Positions 17,245-28,101 of a DNA stretch of 32,050 nt are shown one piece after another; position 1 is the first letter of the stretch, and every line of letters begins with the position of its first letter. The notes under the pieces are model-generated. The model had not been told where the DNA came from. It did not search any database and saw only the letters and a program-made list of their open reading frames with translations. The position numbers were made by a program, and so were the translations under genes. The stretch covers positions 1 through 32,050 of the forward strand of contig NZ_JARWQD010000200.1 of assembly GCF_029869545.1 (NCBI RefSeq). Direction: 5' to 3'. This DNA comes from Nocardia wallacei (lineage in GTDB: Bacteria > Actinomycetota > Actinomycetes > Mycobacteriales > Mycobacteriaceae).

Positions 17245-18588
17245 TCAGCCGAGGTCGCGGGTGAGGAGGTCGGTGGGGGTTTCGCGGCGGAGTTGTTCGT
17301 GGGGGCGGCCTTGGTGGACGGAGATCAGGGGTGGGCGGCCTACGGCGTTGTAGGAGGAGGCGAGGCTGTGGTGGTAGGCGCCGGTGCAGGGGACGGCGAG
17401 GATTTCGCCGGGGCGCAGGTCGGCGGGTAGGCGCACGTCGGTGGCCAGGATGTCGCCGGCCTCGCAGTAGCGGCCCGCGACCGTGGCGGTCATGTGCGGG
17501 CCGGTGGGGTGGCGGTTGGCGACGACGGCGTCGTAGCGGGCGCCGTAGAGCGCGACGCGCGGATTGTCGTTCATGCCGCCGTCGACGATGACGAAGGTGC
17601 GTCCGCCCTCGATGTGCTTGACCGTCATCACCCGGTACAGCGTCACCCCGGCGCGCGCGACGATGGCGCGGCCCGGCTCCAGCGCGATGTGCGGGCGCGG
17701 GAATCCGTGGCGCGCGCAGGCCGCGTCCAGGGCGTCGTCGAGAATGTCGGCGAGCACGTACAGGTTCATCTCGGCGTCGCCGGAGCGGTAGGCCACCGCG
17801 TGCCCGCCGCCGAGGTCGAGCTGGGTGAGCAGGACGTCGTGCTCGTCGCGCACGCGCGCCATCGCGCCCACCATCCGGCGCACCGCCTCGCCGTAGTAGT
17901 CCGGGTCGTGGATCTGCGAGCCCAGATGGCAGTGAAAACCGACCAGTTCGAGTCCGGGCTGCCGCAGGATCCGCTCGATCGCCTCGGCGGCCTGCGCACT
18001 GCCCAGCGGAAAGCCGAACTTCTGGTCTGCCACACCGGTTTTCACGGCCGGATGACCGTGCACATCGATGCCGGGCGACAACCGCAGCAGCACCTGTTGC
18101 GGCCGCGACACCAGCGCCGACAGCAGCGTGATCTCGGTCAGCGAATCGATCACGATGCGCCCGACACCCGCCGCGACGGCGGTCTCCAGCTCGGCGAACG
18201 GCTTACCGCTGCCGTGCAGCACGATCCGCTGGGGATCGACACCTGCGGCGAGCGCGATCGCCAGCTCACCCGCCGAGCACACATCCACCGACAGACCCTC
18301 CTCGGTGACCCAGCGGGCCACCGACTTGGTCACCAGCGCCTTCGCGGCGTAGATGATCTCGGCGTCGGGGAAGTGCTTGCGGTAGGCCTGGCAGCGGCGG
18401 CGGACCTCGGTCTCGTCCAGGACGTAGGTGGGGGTGCCGTATTGATCGGCGAGGTCGGCCAGGGCGACTCCGCCGACGGTGATGCGTCCGAGGTCGTCGT
18501 AGTGGGTTTCGCACGGCCAGACGGTCGTGTCCACACGCGGGGACGGCATTCCCGATCGCAACGAGGGGAATATCTCGAGCAGCGTCAC
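17245..18588 (-). CDS. lysA: Diaminopimelate decarboxylase-type PLP enzyme
   Basis: A 447-aa fold-III PLP decarboxylase. YAAKAL holds the PLP Lys83. HCHLGSQIHD, LDLGGG and EPGRAIVA bind the cofactor phosphate. CTGAYHHSLASSYN and the YNAVGRPP block complete the active site, as in LysA, which makes L-lysine from meso-diaminopimelate. GTG 18588 was chosen because AGGAGAG lies three bases upstream; the frame continues upstream without features. The sequence differs somewhat from the canonical LysA (HHS instead of the more usual CYS near the PLP Cys), and many Nocardia have more than one copy. It could therefore be a paralogue acting on a related D-amino-acid centre. No lysine-linked gene is adjacent. 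Confidence 0.8.
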   Translation of the reverse strand: MTLLEIFPSLRSGMPSPRVDTTVWPCETHYDDLGRITVGGVALADLADQYGTPTYVLDETEVRRRCQAYRKHFPDAEIIYAAKALVTKSVARWVTEEGLSVDVCSAGELAIALAAGVDPQRIVLHGSGKPFAELETAVAAGVGRIVIDSLTEITLLSALVSRPQQVLLRLSPGIDVHGHPAVKTGVADQKFGFPLGSAQAAEAIERILRQPGLELVGFHCHLGSQIHDPDYYGEAVRRMVGAMARVRDEHDVLLTQLDLGGGHAVAYRSGDAEMNLYVLADILDDALDAACARHGFPRPHIALEPGRAIVARAGVTLYRVMTVKHIEGGRTFVIVDGGMNDNPRVALYGARYDAVVANRHPTGPHMTATVAGRYCEAGDILATDVRLPADLRPGEILAVPCTGAYHHSLASSYNAVGRPPLISVHQGRPHEQLRRETPTDLLTRDLG

Positions 18589-18752
18589 GGTCTCTCCTGC
18601 TGTGTTCCCCGCTTTCGCCTGTGCTGCGGGGCCACCGCCAGGGTTACGCCGGTTCCGCCGTGGCGAACCGAGCCGATACACGGCTTTGACATCCGCCGCG
18701 GCTATCTTGACGCCTCGCTGACGCCGCTGTGAGCGCCGACACCGTCAGCCGA

Positions 18753-19550
18753 TCAGCTACCGCCGAGCTTCTTGTAGAACGAACCCACGATCGGCGCGGT
18801 GAGGGCGCGGGGCGCGTACTGTCCGGCCACGCTCATACCCTTGCTGATCAGGCCCGGCACCACGCGCATCTTGTTGCGCTCCAGCGCATCGATGGAGATC
18901 TTGGCGGTGTAGGCGGCCGACACCCAGATGAAGTCGGGAATCTTGCCGCCGACCTCCTCCTGGTCCGGATTGTCGGTGCGGACCGGTCCCGGCGCGAGCA
19001 GGGTGACGTTGATGCCGGTGCCGGTGAGTTCGCCGCGCAGGGATTCGGAGAAGCTGTTGGTGAACGCCTTGCTGGCCGCGTACGTGGCGTTGTTCGGGAT
19101 CGGCATATTGCCCGCGGCCGACCCGGTGACGAGAATGCCGCCACCCTTGCGGGCGATCATGCCGGGCAGCACCGCCAGCGTAAGGTCGTGCACCGCAACG
19201 GCATTGAGCTCCATAACGGAACGCTCGAAGTCCAGGTCGAGATCCGACACCGGGCCGAAGGTGGCGACGCCCGCGTTGTTGCACAGGATCGCGATATCGC
19301 GGGCGGACAGCTCCTGCGCGAGCGGCGCGCGCTGCTCGCGGTCGGACAGGTCCACCGCGCGCACCTCCGCGGTCACCCCGTACCTGTCGGTCAGCCGCTG
19401 TCCCAGCTCGGTCAGCAGGTCACCGCGGCGCGCGACCAGGACGACGGAATAGCCACGCCGGGCGAGCTCCTCGGCCAGCGCGGATCCGATCCCGGAGGAG
19501 GCTCCGGTGACGACGGCACGATTCTCGGAGGTGGGTGCAGGCAGGCTCAC
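18753..19550 (-). CDS. Short-chain dehydrogenase/reductase
   Basis: A 265-aa classical SDR. TGASSGIG at 15-22 binds the dinucleotide, NNAG is at 91-94, and the catalytic Ser144, Tyr157 and Lys161 (YAASK) are present. ARR after strand beta2 suggests NADP(H). The C-terminal part (SIDALERNKMRVVPG, then KKLGGS) resembles the Rv2509-like subgroup, whose gene in M. tuberculosis lies near orn, as I recall. GTG 19550 is the start. The gene lies 42 bp downstream of the VOC gene on the same strand and may be the last gene of the padR operon. Substrate unknown; an acyl or keto lipid is plausible from context. Confidence 0.9.
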   Translation of the reverse strand: MSLPAPTSENRAVVTGASSGIGSALAEELARRGYSVVLVARRGDLLTELGQRLTDRYGVTAEVRAVDLSDREQRAPLAQELSARDIAILCNNAGVATFGPVSDLDLDFERSVMELNAVAVHDLTLAVLPGMIARKGGGILVTGSAAGNMPIPNNATYAASKAFTNSFSESLRGELTGTGINVTLLAPGPVRTDNPDQEEVGGKIPDFIWVSAAYTAKISIDALERNKMRVVPGLISKGMSVAGQYAPRALTAPIVGSFYKKLGGS

Positions 19551-19592
19551 GCGGGCGAGCCTACCGGCCGTGCTCGCGCCGGGCGCAGCGGC

Positions 19593-20266
19593 TCAGCGGG
19601 GCTTGGGTTCCATGAAGGCGATGCCCCAGCCGACGTGGCCGTTCCAGACGCTGGCGATGCGGCCGCCCTGGACCGCCGGTTTGGGGTCGCTGATCGGGCC
19701 GCCCGCGGCGCGCACCGCCGCCACGGTGGCATCCAGGTCGGGCGTGCCGAACGCGACGCCGATCAGCTCCGGCGGCCGACCGGCGGCGACGACCTCGATG
19801 AACGCCTCGCCCACCCGGTAGAAGGCCATCTCGGGGCCGGACGGGCCGCGCGGGTGAAAGCGGCGGCGCGGCGGCATGCCGAGCACGTCGGCCAGGGCCG
19901 CGACGGACTCCTCCAAGTCGTTCACCAGGTAGACGATGTGGTCAACGAAGGTCACACCGTTGGGATGTGCTGCACCGGAGTCGGTTACCGCGGAGGAGAG
20001 ATCGGACTTCGGATCTTCGGACAGGTGCTCCAGCAGCTGTTCGAGCTTGTACTCCGGATCCGGTGCGCCGGAAGCGTTTTCGCTAACCAGCTCCGGTATC
20101 TCGAGGATCGAGGCGTCACCGCGCAGCTCGTCGAAGCCCCAGCTCGGTGACATGCCGACCACGCACGACACCGCGCCGATCTGCATCCTCCGGTCATCGA
20201 CGGTGAAACCGAGTGCCGCCCACGACTTCTCGTCGCCGGGCAGTCCCAGGCTGACCAGGTCCGGCA

Positions 20267-20267
<1 letters not shown>
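19593..20267 (-). CDS. VOC (glyoxalase-fold) protein, hypothetical
   Basis: A 224-aa protein of two VOC-like halves. The N-terminal half (MPDLVSLGLPGDEKSWAALG) is a degenerate beta-alpha-beta module. The second half (VDHIVYLVNDLEESVAALAD, then AFYRVGEAFIEVVAA) has the glyoxalase pattern. His in VDHIVY and Glu in AFIEVV could be metal ligands; the first half lacks them. Related proteins are annotated as glyoxalases, epimerases or dioxygenases, but no reaction can be assigned. Its ATG overlaps the stop of the dienoyl-CoA reductase (TAATG), so translation is coupled. This suggests a role in the same fatty-acyl pathway, for example on an acyl-CoA epimer; that is inference. Confidence 0.82.
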
Positions 20268-22974
<2,707 letters not shown>

Positions 22975-22981
22975 GCCGCGA

Positions 22982-23022
22982 GATTAACTGATACCCGGTG
23001 TACTATGCAATTCGGTGCATAG
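22982..23022 (-). promoter_or_regulatory. padR-fadH promoter with operator
   Basis: On the minus strand, TTGCAT (23010-23005), a 17-bp spacer and TTAATC (22987-22982) form a good sigma-70-type promoter. The inverted repeat CTATGCA (23003-23009) / TGCATAG (23016-23022), 6-bp spacer, covers the -35 box. It is the probable PadR operator. Confidence 0.6.
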
Positions 23023-23183
23023 AGTTGCCGAGAAATTATTCGAGACGCCTTGTAGCATCAATCTTGGTGCTCGCACCATCTCGGATACGGGAAGGGCACC
23101 TCGCGCAGCCGGGAGGTCCGCGGGGTGTCCTTCTGAGTTTCCGGAGCGCGGGCCGGAGTGCGGAGGGGCCGTGTTCGTCCATT

Positions 23184-23217
23184 ATTCTGTACGTGATATC
23201 GTACAGAATGCTATGAT
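23184..23217 (+). promoter_or_regulatory. yefM-yoeB operator and promoter
   Basis: ATTCTGTACG (23184-23193) and CGTACAGAAT (23200-23209) form a perfect 10-bp inverted repeat with a TGATAT spacer. TATGAT at 23212-23217 is a good -10 box. The arms contain TGTACG/CGTACA, close to the TGTACA core reported for YefM operators. Binding by the antitoxin/toxin complex would block the promoter. Confidence 0.75.
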
Positions 23218-23249
23218 GGAGCTACCGCGACCATCTCTGGGAGGACCGA

Positions 23250-23519
23250 ATGCGTGCCATGCATGCGACCGAAGCTCGCAACAACTTCGCGGCGGTCCTC
23301 GACGCAGCCACCGAGGACAACGACGAGGTCGTCATCACTCGCAGTGGTGACAAGGAGCCCGCTGTTGTGATTTCACTACGCGAGTACGAATCACTGAAGG
23401 AAACCGCCTATCTTCTCGGAAGTTCGGCCAACGCACGTCGCCTGCTGGAGAGCATCGAAAATGTGAAGGCAGGCCGAGTGCAGGCACGTGAACTTGCCGA
23501 CGAGGACAGCGATCGGTGA
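23250..23519 (+). CDS. yefM: YefM/Phd-type antitoxin
   Basis: An 89-aa antitoxin. The N-terminal ~55 residues have the Phd/YefM DNA-binding fold (MHATEARNNFAAVLDAA; EPAVVISLREYESLKETAYLL). The C-terminal part (ARRLLESIENVKAGR and on) is the toxin-neutralising region, unstructured until bound. GGGAGG lies upstream of ATG 23250; a second in-frame ATG four codons on is possible. The stop overlaps the GTG of the toxin gene (GTGA), the usual coupling. It binds its own promoter palindrome with the toxin as co-repressor. Low-GC spots in the promoter suggest horizontal gain but the coding sequence is normal. Confidence 0.93.
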   Translation: MRAMHATEARNNFAAVLDAATEDNDEVVITRSGDKEPAVVISLREYESLKETAYLLGSSANARRLLESIENVKAGRVQARELADEDSDR

Positions 23520-23785
23520 GTCGCAAGGTCCTCTTCGACAGCAATGGCTGGGGGGACTACACCCACTGGCAGGCCGAGGACCGCACCGTACTGCGCAAGA
23601 TCAATAAGCTTATCGAGGACATTCGCCGCAACGGCAATGCCGAGGGGATCGGTAAGCCGGAACCGTTGCGGCAGAACCTGTCCGGTTGGTGGTCGCGTCG
23701 TATCGCACAGGAACATCGCCTCGTCTACTGTGCCGATGATGACGTCGTGACGATCATTGCCTGCCGATTCCACTACGACGATTGA
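23516..23785 (+). CDS. yoeB: YoeB-type ribosome-dependent mRNA interferase toxin
   Basis: An 89-aa toxin. The RelE-fold residues of E. coli YoeB line up with a shift of three: Glu49 (in KPEPL), Arg68 (in EHRLVY), His86 and Tyr87 (in CRFHYDD). All are present, so it should be an active nuclease that cuts mRNA in the ribosomal A site. GWWSRRI and WGDYTHW are further family features. It starts with GTG inside the antitoxin stop, so it is translated by coupling at a lower level. Length equals the family norm. Confidence 0.94.
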   Translation: MSRKVLFDSNGWGDYTHWQAEDRTVLRKINKLIEDIRRNGNAEGIGKPEPLRQNLSGWWSRRIAQEHRLVYCADDDVVTIIACRFHYDD

Positions 23786-23802
23786 TGTCGATCTGGGGCG
23801 GG

Positions 23803-23836
23803 CTGACTGGGCGGAGCGCCAGGCGCCCATGCTCAC
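23803..23836 (-). pseudogene. Possible relic of a TetR C-terminus
   Basis: On the minus strand this reads SMGAWRS, closely matching the end of the TetR gene at 24860-24892 (GMGTWRP). About 25 of 31 aligned bases are identical. No more of a gene can be followed on either side, and the stop codon is not kept. It may be the remnant of a duplicated or displaced regulator gene, or chance similarity. The rest of 23786-23978 shows nothing I can support. Confidence 0.3.
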
Positions 23837-23978
23837 CCGTAAGTTCGGCTGACCCCGCGGTGTGGCGGGCGGCGGTTGCTGGGTCGCGTGGGGGGAGGCG
23901 GCTGCGTGTTCGGTGGGTGTGTCCGACGATCGGCGGATAGCGGCGGGCGGGGCCAAATCCGTTGGCTAGCATGGGTTG

Positions 23979-24734
23979 ATGGCGCAGTCGTTTGTGGTTA
24001 ACGGGGGCGCTCGGGGGAACGGGCGGGCTATTGTGGCGCGGTTGCTGGAGCGGGGGCGTGTGGTGGTGGTCGAGCGGGATGCGGGGGAGATGGGCTGGGC
24101 GGGGGAGCGGGTCGAGGTGGTGGCCGGGGATGCGGGGGCCGAGGAGGTTGCCGAACATGCCGCGGCGCTGGCGCAGCGGGCCGGGACGCTGTCCGGGTGG
24201 GTGAACAATGCGGCGGTGTTTCGTGACGCGTCGGTCGATTCGGCCTCCGCGGCGCAGGTTCTCGAGCTGATCGAGGCGAATCTGCGTCCCGCGCTGGCGG
24301 GTTCGGCCGTCGCCGTGCGGCATTTCCTCGCCGCCCGGACCGGTGGATCGATCGTCAATATCAGTTCGCACCAGGCTCGGCGGGCCGTGCCGGGCGCGCT
24401 GCCGTACAGCACCGCCAAGGCCGCCATCGAGGGTCTGACGCGCGCATTGGCCGTGGAATACGGCGCCCGGGGCATCCGGGTGAACGCGGTCGCCCCGGGT
24501 TCCGTTGCCACCGAACGCTATTCGGAATACTTGGCCGGGCTGGCTCCCGCCGCGGCGGCGTCGGTGGAGCGCGATATGGCCGCGCTGCACCCGCTCGGGC
24601 GGGTGGCGACCAGTGCGGAGGTGGCGGCGGCGGTGATGTTCCTGCTGTCCGGGGAGGCGAGCTTCATCAACGGCGCGAGTATTCCGGTCGACGGCGGGCG
24701 AAGCGTGCTGGCGCTGGACCCGGAGGCGCGGTGA
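23979..24734 (+). CDS. SDR family oxidoreductase
   Basis: A 251-aa SDR. The nucleotide loop is VNGGARGNGRAI, a variant of TGxxxGxG with Asn in place of Thr. Strand beta2 ends in VVVVERDAGEM, suggesting NAD(H). NNAAVF, NISSHQ (Ser) and YSTAKAAIEG (Tyr, Lys) complete the active site. VNAVAPGSVATE is the usual PG motif, and the final SFINGASIPVDGGRS is typical of FabG-like oxidoreductases. No ribosome site is clear before ATG 23979; a TTG just ahead is possible. The TGA stop merges directly into a hairpin/tandem-repeat element. Substrate unknown. Confidence 0.9.
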   Translation: MAQSFVVNGGARGNGRAIVARLLERGRVVVVERDAGEMGWAGERVEVVAGDAGAEEVAEHAAALAQRAGTLSGWVNNAAVFRDASVDSASAAQVLELIEANLRPALAGSAVAVRHFLAARTGGSIVNISSHQARRAVPGALPYSTAKAAIEGLTRALAVEYGARGIRVNAVAPGSVATERYSEYLAGLAPAAAASVERDMAALHPLGRVATSAEVAAAVMFLLSGEASFINGASIPVDGGRSVLALDPEAR

Positions 24735-24850
24735 TCCCAGCCAAAAGCATGCCGGGAATGTGGGTGAGGGTGGGCATGCAGGGATGTGGGTGAGGTGAGT
24801 GTGCAGGGATGTGGGTGAGGGTGGGCAGGGCGGGAATGTGGGTGCGCAGG
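24735..24850 (+). repeat. Hairpin-headed tandem repeat, copy 1
   Basis: It starts immediately after the TGA of the SDR gene. TCCCAGC (24735-24741), loop CAAAAGCAT, GCCGGGA (24751-24757) form the head, with one A.C mismatch. Degenerate units based on GGGATGTGGGTGAGGGTGGGC follow up to about 24850. They retain only parts of the 3' arm. It separates the SDR gene from the convergent TetR gene, so a terminator function is possible. Confidence 0.75.
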
Positions 24851-24859
24851 CTGGGGGGT

Positions 24860-25486
24860 TCAGTGGGTGGGGCGCCAGGTGCCCATGCCCAGGGCTATGA
24901 GGCGGACTTGGCGGACGGTTCGGTCGACTATGTCGGGGCGGTCGCGCAGGGGGGCGGCTACGTAGTCGGCGATGCGGTCGGCGACCGTGGAGACGATCAG
25001 GTCGGCGGCCAGTTCCAGGTCGTCGGGGGGCCAGGTGTCCAGGGCCCTGACGCGGGACAGGTCCACCACCAGTTCCCGTGTGATGAGCTGCATTTCGACC
25101 ACGATGGCGCCGCGCAGCGCGGCCGAACCGCCGTGCCGCTCGCGGATCAGGAACCCGTACAGCTCCTCCCGCCCGGCGACCTGGCCGAAGACGAAGCGCA
25201 CGGTCTCGGCGAGCCGGGAGTCCGGGGTGCGGCGCATTTCCCGTAGCGCCAAACGCAATTGGCGCACACCCTCGTCCACGAGCGTGGTGCCCAGTTCGTC
25301 CAGCGAGGTGAAATGCCGGTAGAACGCGGTCGGCACGATCCCGGCCGAGCGCGCGATCTCGCGCAGGGACAGCGCGGCGAACCCGCGGTCGGCGGCCAGC
25401 GCCAGCGTGCCTTCCAGCAGGGCCTGCCGGGTGCGCTCCTTGCGCTCGACGCGGGACTCCGCCTGTTCAGTCACATCGCTGAGCAT
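24860..25486 (-). CDS. TetR family transcriptional regulator
   Basis: About 208 aa from ATG 25486; GTG 25498 and GTG 25474 are alternatives, none with a clear ribosome site. Residues ~14-62 form the DNA-binding domain (ERTRQALLEGTLALAADRGF; helix-turn-helix around REIARSAGIVPTAFYRHF). The rest is a helical ligand-binding domain ending in ALGMGTWRPTH. It is divergent from the ferredoxin reductase/desaturase operon with a 180-bp shared control region. By analogy with other TetR regulators next to actinobacterial desaturase genes, it probably represses this operon and senses an acyl-CoA; that is inference. A short relic of its C-terminus may lie 1 kb to the left. Confidence 0.9.
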   Translation of the reverse strand: MLSDVTEQAESRVERKERTRQALLEGTLALAADRGFAALSLREIARSAGIVPTAFYRHFTSLDELGTTLVDEGVRQLRLALREMRRTPDSRLAETVRFVFGQVAGREELYGFLIRERHGGSAALRGAIVVEMQLITRELVVDLSRVRALDTWPPDDLELAADLIVSTVADRIADYVAAPLRDRPDIVDRTVRQVRLIALGMGTWRPTH

Positions 25487-25570
25487 ACATCCGTTCACGA
25501 TTCGTCTTCTCCTAGGGATGTTGCCTCGGTCACAGCATCTGCTGGTTGAAACTGTATGGCACCAGCGGGC

Positions 25571-25585
25571 ACACTATCTCAGTGT
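25571..25585. promoter_or_regulatory. Possible TetR operator in the divergent control region
   Basis: ACACT (25571-25575) and AGTGT (25581-25585) form an inverted repeat around ATCTC. The site lies between the TetR start and the reductase start and has the size of a TetR half-site pair. A further TGTACA/TGTGCAC sequence follows. No experimental support can be seen in sequence. Confidence 0.35.
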
Positions 25586-25665
25586 ACAGATGTGCACCGA
25601 AATCTTGGTCGCCTCCGCGATCACGGTGACACGCACGGCCCGACTAGCAGGTTTGGAGACCGACG

Positions 25666-26937
25666 GTGGGACTCATCGACCTGGTGCAGACGCTGACCTC
25701 GCCGCACCCGCTCGACCGCTACCTGGAACTGGTGCGGCCGACGCTGACCGTCCGAGATATGCGCGCCGAGATCACGCATGTGCGGCGTTCGGCGGCGGAC
25801 TCGGTGACCCTGACGCTGCGCCCGACCCGGCAGTGGACCGGACATCGCGCCGGACAGTATGTGCAGATCGGGGTGGTGATCGACGGCGTCAAACACACTC
25901 GCTGCTATTCGCCGGTCGATCCGCAGGGGCGCCGGGATCGGCACCTGCAGCTCACGATCAAGGCGCATCCGCACGGCCTGGTGTCACGGTATCTGCACCG
26001 CCACGCCGTCCCGGGGATGGTGGTCGACCTGGCACCGGCCGCGGGCACCTTCGCGCTGCCGGATCCGGTGCCCGAGCGCATCCTGCTGATCAGCGGCGGT
26101 AGCGGTATCACGCCGGTGCTGTCGATGCTGCGCACCCTCGCCGATCGGGGTTATCCGGGATCGCTGGTATTCCTGCACTACGCGAAATCGCCCGAGGCCG
26201 TACCGCACCGGGTGGAGCTGGAGGATATCGCCAAGCGGCACAACAACTTCCACATCGAGTTGCGGTATCCGAGCTGCGGTGTGGGGGAGCGGCTCGGTTC
26301 GGCGGGGAGGGATTCCGGCCAAGAGCATGCCGGAATTACTGGGGAGCATGCCGGAATTACTGGGGAGCATGTCGCGAAGACTGGGGAGCATGCCGGAAAT
26401 TCAGGTCAGGGTGCCGGTAGGGAGGGGGCGGCAGGTAGGCCCGATGCTGCGAGTGCCGCCGACGCCTTGTGGTCCTGTGCGGCTCCAGCGCGCCCCGTCG
26501 GTCACTTCGACTACGACACTCTGGAACACATCGCGCCCTGGTTCGCCGCCGGGGAGACATTCGTCTGCGGCCCCGGTCCGTTGATGGACGCGGTGCGGCG
26601 GGTGTACGAGGCCGAAGGGCTCGGGGAACGCCTGCACACAGAGGAATTCACGCTGTCGACCGTTCCGATGGATGCCGCGGACATCACCGGGTCCACCACC
26701 TTCTCGGCCAGCGGCGTGCGGTCGGAGAACGGCGGCGCCAGCCTGCTCGAACAGGCCGAATCCGCCGGTCTCACACCGGAGTACGGCTGCCGGATGGGAA
26801 TCTGCTTCTCCTGCACCGCGGTCCGGCGCTCCGGCTGCACCCGCAACCTGCGCACGGGCGAGCTGGAGGCCGACGACGACCAGCCGATCCAGCTCTGCAT
26901 CAACGCCGCCGTCGGCGACGTCGACATCGAAATCTGA
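25666..26937 (+). CDS. Ferredoxin reductase with in-frame tandem-repeat insertion
   Basis: A 423-aa flavo-iron-sulfur reductase that passes electrons from NADPH to the desaturase coded next, like Rv3230c with DesA3. Residues ~25-120 bind FAD (RCYSP motif). ~140-215 bind the pyridine nucleotide (ISGGSGITPVLSML). The C-terminal [2Fe-2S] domain has C375-x4-C380-x2-C383 and C411. GTG 25666 has GGAG upstream. Residues ~205-275 are an insertion not expected in the family. It contains four 7-residue repeats (EHAGITG, EHAGITG, EHVAKTG, EHAGNSG; 220-247) and an Ala/Gly-rich stretch, before the domain resumes at GHFDYDTLEHIAPW. The frame is kept, so the enzyme is probably functional with a surface loop. 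Confidence 0.9.
   Translation: MGLIDLVQTLTSPHPLDRYLELVRPTLTVRDMRAEITHVRRSAADSVTLTLRPTRQWTGHRAGQYVQIGVVIDGVKHTRCYSPVDPQGRRDRHLQLTIKAHPHGLVSRYLHRHAVPGMVVDLAPAAGTFALPDPVPERILLISGGSGITPVLSMLRTLADRGYPGSLVFLHYAKSPEAVPHRVELEDIAKRHNNFHIELRYPSCGVGERLGSAGRDSGQEHAGITGEHAGITGEHVAKTGEHAGNSGQGAGREGAAGRPDAASAADALWSCAAPARPVGHFDYDTLEHIAPWFAAGETFVCGPGPLMDAVRRVYEAEGLGERLHTEEFTLSTVPMDAADITGSTTFSASGVRSENGGASLLEQAESAGLTPEYGCRMGICFSCTAVRRSGCTRNLRTGELEADDDQPIQLCINAAVGDVDIEI
26312..26406 (+). repeat. Hairpin-headed tandem repeat inside a coding region, copy 2
   Basis: ATTCCGGC (26312-26319), loop CAAGAGCAT, GCCGGAAT (26329-26336) form a perfect 8-bp stem. Four 21-bp units (26323-26343, 26344-26364, 26365-26385, 26386-26406) based on GAGCATGCCGGAATTACTGG follow; the first overlaps the hairpin's 3' arm. 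The unit length is a multiple of three and the reductase frame is preserved. Confidence 0.9.
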
Positions 26938-26952
26938 AATGGGAGAACGGAA

Positions 26953-28101
26953 ATGACGATCCTCACCGAAACCAGGGACGGCCCGCTGGTCCTCAGCCCG
27001 CAGGAGGTCGAGGAGATCGGCCGTCAGCTCGACGAGCTGCGCGAGCGCATCACCGCCGACCTGGGCGAGCGCGACCGCGAATACATCTACTCGATCATCA
27101 AGGCGCAGCGCGGATTCGAGATCGCCGGACGCGGCCTGATGTATCTGGGCTTCCTGCCCCCGTTCTGGCTGGCCGGGGTCGCGGCGCTGAGCGTCTCCAA
27201 GATCCTGGACAATATGGAGATCGGCCACAACGTCATGCACGGCCAGTGGGACTGGATGCGCGAGCCGGGGCTGAATTCCCGTGTGTTCGAATGGGATACG
27301 GTCTGCCCGGCCGACCAGTGGAAGCACTCGCACAACTACATGCACCACACTTTCACCAATATCCACGGCCGCGACCGCGATATCGGCTACGGCGTGCTGC
27401 GCATCGACGAGGGGCAGAAGTGGAATCCGTACTACCTGGGCAACCCGGCGTACGCCTTCCTGCTGATGCTGCTGTTCGAATGGGGCGTGATGCTGCACGA
27501 CCTCGAGGCCGACAACATCATCAAGGGCAAGCGCAAGTGGTCCGACATCAAGCGACTGGCCAAGGGGCAGCTGCGCAAGGCCGGTAAGCAGGTGCTCAAG
27601 GACTATGTGGTGTTCCCGCTGCTGAGCGGGCCGCTGTTCCTGTCCACGCTGGCCGGGAACGCCACCGCCAACCTGGTCCGCAACGTCTGGGCCTACTCGA
27701 TCATCTTCTGCGGCCACTTCCCCTCCGGCGTACAGACGTTCACCGAGGAGGAGACCGCGAACGAGACCCGGGGCGAGTGGTACGTGCGGCAGATGCTCGG
27801 CTCCGCCAACATCACCGGCAGCAAGCTGTTCCACATCATGTCCGGCAACCTGTCGCATCAGATCGAGCATCACCTGTTCCCGGATCTGCCCGCCAACCGC
27901 TATCCGGAGATCGCGCCCGAGGTGCGCGCGCTGTGCGAGAAATACGGTCTGCCCTACACGACCGGGCCGCTGAGTAAGCAGGTCGGGCAGGTGTGGCTGA
28001 AATTGTTCCGGTACGCGCTGCCGCCCGCGCTCGCGGGGAAGTCCGAACAGCCCGGTGTTATCGTGATGCGAGAGCGACAGCCGAGCGAAGCGGGCGTGTG
28101 A
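26953..28101 (+). CDS. Membrane fatty acid desaturase, DesA3 type
   Basis: A 382-aa acyl-CoA desaturase of the three-His-box di-iron class. The boxes are GHNVMHG (H92, H96), HSHNYMHH (H127, H131, H132) and HQIEHH (H302, H306, H307). Hydrophobic segments at about 60-80, 155-175 and 205-240 anchor it in the membrane. It likely introduces a delta-9 double bond into stearoyl/palmitoyl-CoA, as M. tuberculosis DesA3 does with the reductase Rv3230c. It starts 15 bp after the reductase stop and abuts the next gene without a gap, so the three are co-transcribed. The tail after residue ~360 is polar and variable. Confidence 0.92.
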   Translation: MTILTETRDGPLVLSPQEVEEIGRQLDELRERITADLGERDREYIYSIIKAQRGFEIAGRGLMYLGFLPPFWLAGVAALSVSKILDNMEIGHNVMHGQWDWMREPGLNSRVFEWDTVCPADQWKHSHNYMHHTFTNIHGRDRDIGYGVLRIDEGQKWNPYYLGNPAYAFLLMLLFEWGVMLHDLEADNIIKGKRKWSDIKRLAKGQLRKAGKQVLKDYVVFPLLSGPLFLSTLAGNATANLVRNVWAYSIIFCGHFPSGVQTFTEEETANETRGEWYVRQMLGSANITGSKLFHIMSGNLSHQIEHHLFPDLPANRYPEIAPEVRALCEKYGLPYTTGPLSKQVGQVWLKLFRYALPPALAGKSEQPGVIVMRERQPSEAGV

